This document shows positions 21,972 through 33,037 of a DNA stretch of 64,000 nt, one piece after another. Numbering within the stretch: the stretch's first letter is position 1; every line of letters begins with the position of its first letter. The position numbers and the translations under genes were made by a program. The stretch is from Phyto melanocephala (lineage: Eukaryota; Arthropoda; Insecta; Diptera; Rhinophoridae): contig OW799235.1 in assembly GCA_941918925.1 (NCBI GenBank), positions 45,042,701-45,106,700 on the forward strand, in the 5' to 3' direction. A model generated the notes under the pieces. The model made no database searches and was not told where the DNA came from. It saw only the letters and a list, made by a program, of their open reading frames with translations.

Positions 21972-22253
21972 ATGTTTAAAAAAATAAGTGCAGAAGAAAG
22001 AAATAAAATGTACAATGCAGCTTTAGTTAGAGCGGTTGGGGATGATGAAAGGAATATGTTGCGGATTCATCGCAAAAGGTTGTGCGATTCAACAGACTCT
22101 TTTGAAATGCCGGAGAATTGATTTAAGGAACTATATCGCTTAAGCAGATCATCAGCAATGGTTCTGCTTGAAGGCATCTTTTATGAGAAAAGGTGTAAGG
22201 AATACAAATTTGCCTTCACTTTCCAAGACATTGGTAACATTGTTTCCTTTTGA
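21972..22253 (+). pseudogene. Harbinger transposase N-terminus, truncated
   Basis: ATG at 21972 opens MFKKISAEERNKMYNAAL. It continues VRAVGDDERNMLRIHRKRLC, DSTDSFEMPEN, a TGA at 22119-22121, then FKELYRLSRSSAMVLLEGI. The pattern of a small residue block, PFxxPEN, F-x2-LYRL-S and a long helix is the N-terminal domain of arthropod Harbinger transposases. The first catalytic D and everything after it are absent; the reading ends at a TGA at 22251-22253. It is dead by nonsense mutation and deletion. Confidence 0.65.
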
Positions 22254-23000
22254 TGATAAACATAATGATGATGGTGGTGTATTTAGGATTTTTGTTTAGG
22301 ACACACGACATACAAATTAAACAATTTGGTTAAACAATAAACACTTATTGTAAATATTTAAGGTCTAAATAAAAAAGGAATAAAAAAATTATAAAAATTA
22401 TTTCGAAATTGAAATAAAAAAAAATAAATGAGAAGAATTTTGCAATTTTATTTAGTTAGTTAGTTTTTTTAAACTTTAAATGACTTTGATGATTGTAAAA
22501 ATATAATCAATATAAAATAAAATTTATCTTTTTTAGAAATATAAAAACTTTTGTAAATTAAACAAAGATAGTTACCATAAATCATTTCCCGTAGTAAGAA
22601 AATTTATAACCTCAAATTTAAAGTAATTAATTTTTCATTTCCTAATTTCCTTCTTTTACATACATAAAAGTTTAAAGCACAAAAAAAAACATTATTTCAA
22701 TTACAAAATATTTTATAGAAGGTTCGATAGTTTAAACTCGATATCTAATTTTCCTTTTTGTTGCTTTGAAACCCGCATAATTTTCTTAACGATAACAAAT
22801 TTATAATATTAATACATACATATGTATGCATTAATAATAAAAAAAAACATTTAAACTTTACATTTTCCATGTTTTTGTCACTGATTTTTGACTTTTTATA
22901 TTTTTTGGCTCAAAGTTTTTGCAATCTCGCGGTCTTTTTGTTTGTGACTTATTTTGACAGTTCAAAGTGAGAAGTTCTCGCCTAAAAACTTTACAGAAAC
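22254..23000. other. Harbinger interior without coding sequence
   Basis: Very AT-rich; no frame longer than a few dozen codons that resembles a protein. It probably represents the deleted transposase region and 3' untranslated part. Confidence 0.4.
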
Positions 23001-23177
23001 ACTTTTTCTATGGCTTACGAGTATTTTTCTTACGTGACAGGTATTTCTCGCATGAATAGTTACAGAAACAGTACAGTGAGAAAAAACAGCTGTTTGTTTT
23101 GATTTGTTGTATTTCTGTACCAATTTACATATTTCAAGTGAAAAGTTTCTCGTAGCGAGAGTTACAGAACATGTGCA

Positions 23178-23300
23178 CAGGACTCAAATAATATATACTT
23201 TATTGGTTCTAAAATAAATATTTTGATGTGTTACAAGCGAAATTACAAAATGAATATACTTCCACACCATTTTTTGGTGGTGGGTTTAAAAATCAGATTC
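23178..23300 (+). repeat. Family-B repeat B2, right end
   Basis: ATATACTTTATTGGTTCTAA, TTTTGATGTGTTACAAGCG and CACCATTTTTTGGTGGTGGG match the tail of family B at 44860-44955. Confidence 0.75.
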
Positions 23301-23559
23301 ATAGTTTTTGTATTAGTGAAAATCTCATTTGTACTTATTTGCTTTTTTTCCCTTATCACTAGATATTTTAAATGCATACATATGTACAAAATACCTGTCT
23401 TTGGTAGCGGTAGTTTTAAAAATATTTTTTTTTATTACTAAAATTTTCCCCATTAACACAACAAAAATAAACTACAATTGCAACGCTGTTTACTTTTCTT
23501 CAAGGAAAAACATTTATTTGCGAACTGATTTTTTTATTTTTAGATTATGTTAAGTGTTT
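23301..23559. other. No feature recognised
   Basis: AT-rich; short frames only. Confidence 0.4.
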
Positions 23560-23584
23560 GTATCACCATTCATCTCATATGAAA

Positions 23585-23616
<32 letters not shown>

Positions 23617-24292
23617 AAAAACAAACATATATAAAAAAGTCCCATTGTAAAATTATAAATTGAGTTTACGTTTGTATGTTAAAAAAAAATATAAAAAAAA
23701 ATATAAATAATATATAATATAAAATTATTATGTAAATTTTTTCGATCTTTTTATATTAATATATTGTTTTTATTTATTCGAGCTAAAGATCACTTTTTTT
23801 ATAAAAATTATTTTTTTATTCCGATATTTCGCTACCACATTGGGTAGCTTCTTCAGGGAAAGTTTTTACAATTTATAACAATTAACAATTAAAATAAAAA
23901 TTTTCCCGCCTTTTTTAAAAAATTTGTTTTTGAACAATATAATATAAAATTAAAAAAAAATTTTTTTGTATGTATGTATGAAAGTAGGTTTTGTATGTTG
24001 TTGTGCAAAAAAAAGAGGTGGTCGTGGTTTTTTGCTCATATCTCAGTTATTTATGTACCGGTGTTTCTGATTTTCAATACCGATCTGCTTTCGAATATTT
24101 CTGATATTTTAACACCCCCCGCGGGTCAAGGCGATGTCGGGGGGCTTCAAAAAGTTGATTTCACCATACACACGGACAGACTGACAAAGCTTAATCGACT
24201 CCGCTATTCATAAGCTTTCAGAAAATATATACTTTATGGGGTCGGAAATGAAAATTGTAGAAATTTAACACGAAATGACAAAGGGTATAATG
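23560..24292 (+). repeat. Family-A repeat A6, interrupted
   Basis: Starts within the head (TTTGTATCACCATTCATCTC), carries (CATA)n at 23586-23612, then the GAGGTGGTCGTGG core and a tail ending AAAGGGTATAATG. An extra block at about 23720-23960 contains ATATTTCGCTACCACATTGG and AGCTTCTTCAGGG, also seen at 57720-57770. Confidence 0.65.
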
Positions 24293-24373
24293 ATTTATGT
24301 ACTATGATTTACAGTAGTTTTATTTACATTCAACATTTCCTTTGGTTGGCTGGTGGGTCGACTAACATGCTAA

Positions 24374-24695
24374 AGGCCATGACTGACTATCCTACAAAGT
24401 CACGCGATTATGTCAAATAAAAATCTGATTGAGTTCTGTCCTCCATGAGAAAATCGCAATAAAATGTGTGATTCGGTGCCACACTGTCATACAAAAAAGA
24501 TGCAAAATAAAAAAGCAACTCTGATCGCACAGAAACTACTATTTTTTGAAAATTTTCAAAAGATTATCAAATCGGACACACTTGTCAAAAAATCTGTCGC
24601 ACATATGAATTTTTTGTCCACACTATCACACTTTCTGAACACACATACAATTTTTGACATATCGAACGACTAAATCTGATAGTCAGTCATGGCCT
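24374..24695 (+). mobile_element. 322-bp MITE, PIF/Harbinger-type, copy 2
   Basis: Same length and sequence as 2426-2747, flanked by TAA at 24371-24373 and 24696-24698. Confidence 0.85.
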
Positions 24696-24696
24696 T

Positions 24697-24945
24697 AAGT
24701 AATACACAGCCAAAATCTTGTAGCATGTGGGGCATACTTTTAGGGGTAGTTAATTAGCATGCATATTACTTAAATGTAACGGCCTCTGGTAATTACCAAG
24801 ATATACTAGTGCGTTTACGCATTAAATTTGTGGGAAGTTACAGAATGTCACAATTAAATAGCATTGCCACTATAAATAGTCGACCAGCACAACCGGTAGA
24901 GTTTGTGGCGTGAATATCAAAGTGAGTTTTATTATCAAGTTGTAT
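24697..24945 (+). promoter_or_regulatory. Unique segment with TATA-like box
   Basis: This stretch matches none of the repeat families here and is less AT-rich. It contains AGTTAATTAGCATGCATATT (homeodomain-type core) and CACTATAAATAGTCGACC at about 24870, a good TATA box. GTAGAGTTTGTGGCGTGAAT follows about 30 bp downstream, where transcription could start. No start codon with a long frame follows before the family-A insertion at 24946. It may be a promoter or an LTR promoter remnant. Confidence 0.35.
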
Positions 24946-25585
24946 AACAACAAGTAACAGTGCTATATTCGGCCGTGCCGAATCTTATATACCCTTCACA
25001 ACGTGTAGTCATGCAATAACAATTGTTTGCATCACCATTCATCCCATATAAAATACGTGCATACGTACACGTTAGAATAAATGTGGCATCGAATCCCAGC
25101 TGAGCCAAAAAAATTTTATTTTATTTAATATATTATTTATATTTTATTATTTTTTTTATATTTTTTTAAAATTTTTTAAAAAATTTTTTTCTTATTATTA
25201 ATATTTTTTTTTTGTAATTTTTTTTTGTTTGGAATGTTTTTTACATGTATGTTGTTGTTGCAATTGTGAAAAAAACGAGGTGGTCGTGGTTTTTTGCTCA
25301 TATCTCAGAAAGTTATGGGGCGATTGTGCTGAATTTCAATAGCGATTCATTCCTGGATATTTCCAAGAGATTGATATCATATATAGATCTGAGGAACATA
25401 TAGTTGCTTCTAAAAGTTGATTTCAACCAACACACGGACAGACGGTCAGGGCTTAATCGACTTTTCTATTCATAAGCTTTCAGAAAATATATACTTTATG
25501 GGGTCGGAAATGAAAATTGTAGAAATTACAAACGGAATGACAAAGCTATATATACCCTTGTGCACCACAGGTGAAGGGTATAATA
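24946..25585 (+). repeat. Family-A repeat, subfamily A' copy A7
   Basis: Complete: head at 24946 (CAAGTAACAGTGCTATATTC), microsatellite, GAGGTGGTCGTGG, GAACATATAGTTGCTTC, GTCY tract, core and tail GTGCACCACAGGTGAAGG. Confidence 0.85.
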
Positions 25586-25763
25586 AGTGAGATAATAAAC
25601 AAAGTACTTCATATGTAATATTCGAGCGTGTTTATATAAAGTCTCTACTATTTCATAACATTAATCAATTTCAAGTGTTATTGTATGCAATAAAAAATTC
25701 CGGTTTATTAAAAAAAAAAAACCAACGTTTATAGAAGGTTTAAACTTAATAATATTAATTAAA

Positions 25764-28190
25764 ACAAGAGCGCTATATTCGGCCGTGCCGAATCTTATAT
25801 ACCCTTCACACCGTGTAGTCATGCAATAACAGTAGTTTGTATCACCATTCCATATGAAATACGTACATACATATAAAAACATACTTATATAAAAACATCC
25901 CATTGTAAAATTAAAAATTTACTTATGTATGTTAAAAAAAAAAAAATAAAAAAAAATTAAAAAAAAAATTAAAAAAAAAAATTTAAAAAAAATATAAAAA
26001 AAAATTAAAAAAAAAAAAATTAAAAAAAATTTTTTAAAATAATTAAAATATATATAATAAATATAAAACAAAAAAAATAAAAAAAAATATTAAAAAAAAA
26101 ATACAAAAAAAATAATAATAAAAATATAAATAATATATTAAATAAAAAATAAAAAAAAATTAAAAAAAAATATAAAAAAATTTTTTTTTTGGCTCAGCTG
26201 GGATTCAATGCCACGTTTTCTCTAACCAGTATACACGTTTGTATGTATCTATGTTGTTGCTGTAATGTTGTTTTTGTGAAAAAAAAAATCGAGGTGGTCG
26301 TGGGTTTTTGCTCATATCTCAGTTGTTTATGTACCGATGTTTCTGATTTTCAATACCGATCTACTCCCGAATATTTCTGATATTTTAATACCTCACCCGA
26401 GTCCAAGCGATGTCGGGGGGCTTCAAGAAGTTGATTTCAACATACACACGGACAGACGGTCAGACGGACAGGGCTTAATCGACGCCCCTATTCATAAGCT
26501 TTCAGAAAATATATACTTTATGGGGTCGGAAATCAAAATTGTAAAAATTTCACACGGAATGACAAACCTATATATACCCTTTTTATACCCTTCACCTGTG
26601 GTGCACAAGGGTATATATAGCTTTGTCATTCCGTTTGTAATTTCTACAATGTTCATTTCCGACCCCATAAAGTATATATTTTCTGAAAGCTTATGAATAG
26701 AGGAGTCGATTAAGCCCTGACCGTCTGTCCGTCTGCCCGTCTGCCCGTCTGTCCGTGTGTTGGTTGAAATCAACTTTTAGAAGCAACTATATGTTCCTCA
26801 GATCTGTATATGGTATCAATCTCTTGGAAATATCCAGGAATGAATCGCTATTGAAATTCAGCACAATCGCCTCATAACTTTCTGAGATATGAGCAAAAAA
26901 CCACGACCACCTCGTTTTTTTTCACAATTAAAACAACAACATACATACATAGATACATGTAAAAAACATACCAAACAAAAAAAATTACAAAAAAAAAATA
27001 TTAAAAATAAGAAAAAAATAATAAAAACAAGTTAGAGCGCTATATTCGGCCGTGCCGAATCTTATATACCCTTCACAACGTGTAGTCATGCAATAACAGT
27101 AGTTTGGGACACCATTCATCCCATATGAAATACGTACATACATATAAAAACATACATATATAAAAACATCCCATTGTAAAATTATAAATTCACGTATGTA
27201 TGTTAAAAAAACAAAAAAAAAATTAAAAAAAAATTTTAAAAAAAATTTAAAAAAAAAATTTAAAAAAAAATTTAAAAAAAAATATTAAAAAAAAATATTA
27301 AAAAAAAATTATTGTATATATAATATATATAAAACAAAAATAAAAAAAAAATAAAAAAAAAAAAATAAAAAAAAATAATAATAAAAATATAAATAATATA
27401 TAAAATAAAAAATAAAAAAAAAATAAAAAAAAAAAATTAAAAAAAAATTTTAAAAAAATTTTTTGGCTCAGCTGGGCTTCGATGCCACGTTTTCTCTAAC
27501 CAGTATACACGTTTGTATGTATGTATGTTGTTGTTTTAATGTTGTTTATGTGAATAAAAAATCGAGGTGGTCGTGGGTTTTTGCTCATATCTCAGTTGTT
27601 TATGTACCGATGTTTACCGTTCTACTCCCGAATATTTCTGATATTTTAATACCTCACCCGAGTCCAAGCGATGTCGGGGGGCTTCAAAAAGTTGATTTCA
27701 ACATACACACGGACAGACGGTCAGACAGACTGACAGGGCTTAATCGACTTCCCTATTCATAAGCTTTCAGAAAATATATACTTTATGGGGTCGGAAATCA
27801 AAATTGTAGAAATTTCACACGGAATGACAAACCTATATATACCCTTTTTCACTGTGTGAAGGGTATAAAAACTACAAAAAAGAAATTTTAAAAAAATTAA
27901 AAAAAAAAATTTTTAAAAATTTTTCTAAAAAAATTGTTTAAAAAAATTTAAAAAAAATATAAAAAAAATAATAAAATATAAATAATATATTAAATAAAAT
28001 AAAATTTTTTTGGCTCAGCTGGGATTCGATGCCACATTTATTCTAACGTGTACGTATGCACGTATTTTATATGGGATGAATGGTGATACAAACAATTGTT
28101 ATTGCATGACTACACGTTGTGAAGGGTATATAAGATTCGGCACGGCCGAATATAGCAATGTTGCTTGTTCACTGTGTGAAGGGTATAAAA
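25764..28190 (+). repeat. Three nested family-A repeats
   Basis: Outer copy (+): 25764-26578, with its tail CACTGTGTGAAGGGTATAAA displaced to 28170-28190. Inside it is an A' copy (-): 26583-27022 (tail and core) and 27880-28168 (microsatellite and head). Inside that is a complete copy (+): 27024-27866. The order follows from where each copy resumes. Confidence 0.75.
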
Positions 28191-28299
28191 ATAACGAATG
28201 CACAAAAACATATATGTGAAATGTACGTATATCCTTTCTTGAATTTTTAAATTTTCCAATAAAAAAGAATTAAAAGTAGGAAAAAAATTCTTTTCTTAT

Positions 28300-28570
28300 T
28301 ATTTACAAGGGTATATATAGCAATTTCCATTTCCGACCCCATAAAGTATATATTTTTTGAAAGCTTATGAATAGAGGAGTTGATTAAGCCCTGACCGTCG
28401 GTCCGTGTGTTGGTTGAAATAAACTTTTAGAAGCAACCATATGTTCCTCAGATCTGTGTATGGCATCCATCTTTTGGAAATATCCGGGAATTAATCGCTA
28501 TTAAATTTCAGCACAATCGTTAAATAATTTTCTGAGATATGAGCAAATAAACACGACTGCCTCTGTTTTT
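28300..28570 (-). repeat. Family-A' fragment
   Basis: Contains CAAGGGTATATATAGCAAT, the core GACCCCATAAAGTATATATT, a shortened GTCY tract and GTTCCTCAGATCTGTGTATG. It lacks the microsatellite and head. Confidence 0.7.
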
Positions 28571-29184
28571 ACCCCTATTTGTACCACCAAAACTAAAAAT
28601 TTTCAGTCATTCGTGCAAAAATTTTTGGATAAAGCGGGCTCTAATCGGTAAAGTTATAGGCAAAAAATTCTTTTTAATTATATATTTCAAAAATTTACAA
28701 ACGAAAATCAACATTTTTCAGCTTCTAGACAACCGAGAGAGTCAATATTGATATCATCTGAAAGGACTTGACTAGCGCAACTATAAAAAAATTAAAATTC
28801 ATATTTGCCGCTAGTACAAAATGGCGGACAATAAATAAATGTAACTTCTTGAACCCCCTCAATATTGGCATCAAATGAAAGGGCTTGACCAGTAGAATGC
28901 AATAAATTATTGAAAAATTTAAAATCCAAAGTGGCGTCCAAAACAAAATGGCGGATTAAATTTTGTAACCCCATCAATATGGGTATTAAATTAAAGGGCT
29001 TGACTAGTTGAATACAGTTAACTACGTAAAAATTCAGAATCAAGGATGGCCTCGGAAATAATAAGGAAAAATGGCATATGACATGAATTATAGGTTAAGC
29101 TACGATGTGAGATTATACCTATGTACATCATGGTGAAGGATATTATCAAATTCGGTACAGCAAAATATAGTACTCTTATTTGTT
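28571..29184 (-). repeat. Divergent mini-me-like repeat (family E)
   Basis: Ends at the right with a diverged family-A-like head on the minus strand (complement of TTCGGTACAGCAAAATATAG). Inside are about three imperfect tandem units of roughly 120 bp, each with CTCAATATTGGCATCAAATG-like sequence, an AAGGGCTTGAC motif and AAATGGCGGA. The unit repeats at about 28740, 28860 and 28970. Confidence 0.55.
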
Positions 29185-29500
29185 ATTTATTTAAAAATAA
29201 TAAAAACGCTCTCTAGTAAAATTTTGTTTTTGTAACATACGATCATTTCGCGCACATGGTTCGGTATGTATGTATGTGTATATGTAAAATAAATTCACAC
29301 TTTTTACTTGTTTTGTTATTCTTTATGCCTTAGTTAAGTACTTGCATGCATAAATCCGGCTCTGGCTCGTCGAATATTAGGTTGTGTTCTCGTACGTATA
29401 CCGACCTTGCATGCAAAATTAAAATAAAGAAAATTGTTACTACTACTATATCAAAAAACAACATCTGTAAAGGAAATATACTTGGCGGAAACTTAAAATT
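29185..29500. other. No feature recognised
   Basis: Contains short (GTAT)n and a GC-richer patch at about 29355-29420 (CCGGCTCTGGCTCGTCGAAT). No frame or repeat match. Confidence 0.4.
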
Positions 29501-29539
29501 TTAAAATATACGTGTAAAACTTCTATACTGTTTAGTACC

Positions 29540-30960
29540 GGAAGTAAAATTATACAGTCTGATGTATACAATGCCGCTAATAATAAGCCTAATTGTCTCA
29601 TTTGTGGTTCTAAAGCTGAAATGCCTAAGCATCTAAACACCAAGCCAGTTATGCCAACTTTAATAGTTACTCAAAACAATTGTTTTTATAAAAATCGAGC
29701 GACTAAAAATTTGTTGTCATTTAACGCTCAGTCTACCTTGAATGTTTCAAATTTATCGCAGTCTTCTTCACTTAGCGAGGAAGAATATCAAAAAAGTATA
29801 CGCAACTTAGTGACAGCAGCTGTTGGTACCCAACATACTGAAATTCTAACATCATTGAATCTTACTTTAGCCAAATTAGATCGAGATGTGTTTCATTAGA
29901 TTTAATCTGCAAAACAATGACGACTTATCCAATAGAGTTAGAAATCATGAGGCAGGCCCACCAGGTAATGGGGATCATACAATCCTAATTGAGAACCAGT
30001 CAATAAACTTGCTCTTAGGAATTCGTTCACCTGCTGAAAATTACGGAATTGAACTTAATCTTTAGGCAAATAACTCGTCTAATAATCTAAGAAGACCTCA
30101 ATCTGGGTATCAGTTCCCGTTCTATAAAACTATGAAATGAAAAGTTTTTGTGTGCAATATCATATGGTGCCACCATACCCTTTGCTATACAAAAACTTTT
30201 TCATTTCACAGTTTCACAGAACGAGAATTGATACCCTGGTATGATTAAAGATTTATCTCTTCGTCCTAATAAATTAAGCCTGATATTTAATAACTGGAAA
30301 CTAAAGATATCGGATTGCTCTGGCGGACTTCCTGTTGATGTTTTTCTTTACCGAGTACAGGCCTTAAGTGACCAGACATTAAGGGGAAATTTTGATTTGC
30401 TCTGCGATCATTTTTCATGGTAAGGCTCACACCTGGTTTGGGCTCTACTATCAATCCGTGAGGAAAATAAGGTGACTTGAGTTTTGTTCGGCTTTTCGAT
30501 ACTTTTAACTAGTCGAGCTTGCCGATCAGGGCATAAATGAACGCTCCTGAGTAGAAATCTTGAATTTACTTGACAATAGTCTTAGTCAGGCAACTACGTG
30601 ACATCCTTAGGAAAATTGAAATATTCTTGCATGATTTAAAAAAACCCACACTGTGTTGGTTTTCCTAAAATAGTTGCAGATGTATTGAATCCTGTTAGCG
30701 ATGAAGAAGAACAGAGTTTTAAAGATGTAGACAATGAGGTTTCAAAATTAGGTCTCTGCTGCTGGAAATTCAGTAAAAACGGTCACCAACATCAAGACTG
30801 CATGTCAAAGAGAAAGACTTTTTGTTACGGATGGGGGGCTGTCAATGCCTATAAACCGACGTATCGTAAATGCAATCAAACAACTTGGTGCCGAGTGCAT
30901 AACACGCAAAATTCGAACAGAATAACATCGAATCGTGCCAGTAGCAGCGAACGATAAATT
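29540..30960 (+). pseudogene. Gypsy gag remnant with CCHC knuckle
   Basis: Pieces in three frames: SDVYNAANNKPNCLICGSKA, then from 29621 PKHLNTKPVMPTL and IRNLVTAAVGTQHTEILTSL; from 30241 RPNKLSLIFNNWKLKI and FLYRVQALSDQTL with NFDLLCDHFSW (capsid); from 30685 GLCCWKFSKNGHQHQDCM and FCYGWGAVNAYKP (nucleocapsid). CWKF-x4-H-x4-C keeps one C and H but replaces the second Cys by Phe, so the zinc knuckle is broken. Frameshifts and stops separate the parts. Confidence 0.75.
30105..30235. mobile_element. 131-bp inverted-repeat (foldback) MITE in gag
   Basis: GGGTATCAGTTCCCGTTCT at the left and AGAACGAGAATTGATACCC at the right are inverted and extend about 50 bp inward on each side. Flanking TGG/CTGG suggests a 3-4 bp duplication. 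It interrupts the gypsy gag capsid. Confidence 0.65.
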
Positions 30961-31079
30961 TATCTTATTGCGTAGAACATAAACCGGATTTAGACTTATT
31001 GAACAATTACCAAATGCGGCAAGTAAAATCGACAGGTCATCACAGCTAATAAAAACGAGACAAGAAAGTTGTGTGACTG

Positions 31080-31160
31080 GCAATAAAAATCATATAAGAC
31101 CGTATGAAAAGAAAGTCTCTGGACTTTTGGACACAGGGGCGTCAACTACTTTTATGGGAG
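31080..31160 (+). pseudogene. Gypsy protease active-site segment
   Basis: The frame reads RPYEKKVSGLLDTGASTTFM and GEKVLL; LLDTGAS is the aspartic protease catalytic loop. The reading ends at the inserted block at about 31160. Confidence 0.7.
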
Positions 31161-32173
31161 AGAAAGTATTGTTGGTAAATATTTATATATATATATGTAT
31201 ATATATATACATGTAATACAAGATTATAATCTTCTTAAAATAAAAAGCGTAATTGCGTTTCTAAAACAAAATGTTGAGAAACAACATTTAAAGCCTTGAT
31301 TTCACTTTTCTTTATTACAATTTAATTCTTTTTTTTTTTTGACTCTAAAATTGATTGGCAGAGGTTCTTGACCAAATAGCCAGGGTATTCCACGTTGGTT
31401 CCGGCTCCGTAAACCGACCTATACCTCTGTATAGGAAGTCGGAGACACTTGAACAGTAATTAAAGTTGAGTTGTATGGTTCTCCTCCAGTTAAAAAAAAC
31501 ATTGGTTCAGTCACCGCAAGTCGACCTATACCTTTGTATAGGAAGTCGGAGACATCTGAACAATAAATTATACTGAGTTTTATGGAACTCCTCCAGTTAG
31601 AATAATTTGAGTTTGGTTGGTACTCCTCTAGTTGTAAATTATGAGTTTAGTTGGTGCTCCTCCAGTTGTAAATTATGAGTTTAGTTGGTACTCCTCCAGT
31701 TAATCCAATTAAAATAAATGCACGTGGTTAATTGTAGAAAAGTCTGGAAACTGTATCCAAAGCACAGTTACGCGACGCCACACAATTAACCACGCAAGAG
31801 TGAGACGTAAAACTCTCGAAGACGGATGAAAAGGACAGCCTGATTGCCCTTAAGAGATAATCGCAATGACGCGCGAGCTCTTGACCCGACCAGAGCTGTA
31901 ATACGACTGATTTAATTCTTTTTCTGTTTTCTCAGCTGATCTGCAGTTTTACCGTCTTATCTGTTTTCTCAGCTATTTTGCAGGGTTACCATAAGTATGT
32001 GCAGGGTTGCTATCCATTATTTTCTTAACATACATATATTTATAATTCCATCCGTTTCTCAGTCATTATACCTTGCAATCGTTTTTTGGAGATTATTTGA
32101 GTTACTTCTAGAAAATTTTCTCTCAGCGTTTTCAGCTCCCATCAACGATCACCCAACAAATGACTTCCTAACA
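31160..32173 (-). repeat. Unidentified LTR-like block with tandem repeats
   Basis: Two ~115-bp repeats each contain CGACCTATACC-x5-GTATAGGAAGTCGGAGACA and end CTCCTCCAGTT. They are followed by three or four ~34-bp repeats (TGAGTTTAGTTGGTRCTCC, then TCCAGTTGTAAATTA). A GC-richer part at 31710-31900 follows, containing GCGACGCCACACAATTAACC. Repeated CTGTTTTCTCAGCT occurs at about 31925-31975. Composition and repeats suit an LTR plus leader of another retroelement on the minus strand, but no PBS or LTR pair is proven. Confidence 0.35.
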
Positions 32174-32540
32174 GGTAAGAGCACTATATTTGGCTGCGTC
32201 AAATTTTTTATTCCCACCACCAATTTGATGTACTTTTATAGCACAAAATGTATTATTGTGATATTTCAATATGGAGTTCTTTATTCTTTTAAAATCTTTA
32301 TTCATAGAGAAACTATATAAATTAAAGATTAAGCTTTATATGATAGGTGGGCGTAAAAGTGGGCGTGTCACATTGATTTTTCGTTAGTTCAAAGCCTTTG
32401 ACCAAAAAGCAATGTTTGTAAAATTTCAGAATCATACATCTAATTTTGTCAGTTTTTTTAGGTTCTAAATTTTAAATATACTGAAAAACACACTGTGTGG
32501 TATAAATTTTCGTACATTTTAATCTATAAATCCTTTTGAC
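32174..32540 (+). repeat. Family-B repeat B3, truncated
   Basis: Starts at AGGTAAGAGCACTATATTTG, with ATTCCCACCACCAATTTGAT and GTGGGCGTAAAAGTGGGCGT following. It is cut at about 32540, where gypsy RT sequence resumes. Confidence 0.75.
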
Positions 32541-33037
32541 AAATACCTTTGGATCCAGTTTCTAAGGACAAAACATCGTTTGCAGTTCCTAGGCGTCCTT
32601 TGTATCAATACAAAGTGATGCTTTTTGGACTGTGTAATACACTCCAAACTATGTCCCGATTGATGGATAAGGTAATGTACAGGTACATCTTCGAAATGAG
32701 GTCTTTATTTATTTAGATGATATCGTTGTAGTTTCAGATAGATTTAATAATCATTTAAGGTACTTTCTATTGTTGCTGAGCGTCTTCATGAACCTGGGTT
32801 GACTATTAGTATCGAAAAAAGTAATGTTTATATGAAGCAAGCATAATATCTCGGACATGTTCTAGGAAATGGTGTTATTAGAACCGATTTAGATAAAATT
32901 TCTGCTATTACACCCAGATAAGTGAAGGATGTTAGACGATATTTTGCAATTACTAGATGGTACAGAAAGTTCATCGATATGTACGTTTTTGTAAATAATC
33001 TTATTACTGATTTATTAAAAAGTATGAGAAATCCTAA
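32541..33037 (+). pseudogene. Gypsy reverse transcriptase remnant
   Basis: Several frames show SKDKTSFAVPRRPLYQYKV, LFGLC-NTLQTMSRLMDKVM, IYLDDIVVVSD, YLGHVLGNGVI and WYRKFIDMY. YLDD is the catalytic box, intact at the codon level. Frameshifts separate the motifs every 20-40 codons. It breaks off where the family-D element begins, so RNase H and integrase are lost. It is inactive. Confidence 0.75.

Larger units (their letters stand above)
21732..23177 (+). mobile_element. PIF/Harbinger element in family-B repeat
   Basis: Inverted ends TACCCATGTTCTGTAACT and, in complement, TGCACATGTTCTGTAACT. The flanks are CAG at 21729-21731 and CAG at 23178-23180. The interrupted repeat continues on both sides. 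It is 1446 bp and contains a transposase N-terminus. Several GTTCTCGC/GCGAGA motifs lie just inside both ends. Confidence 0.75.
29520..33037 (+). mobile_element. Second Ty3/gypsy-type element, decayed and truncated
   Basis: Plus-strand order: gag (29540-30960), protease (about 31100), reverse transcriptase (32541-33030). The RT is cut at 33037 by the family-D palindrome. Later insertions are a 131-bp inverted-repeat element (30105-30235), an LTR-like block (31160-32170) and a family-B fragment (32174-32540). The gag differs from the element at 4.3-8.2 kb, so it is a separate family. Confidence 0.8.
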
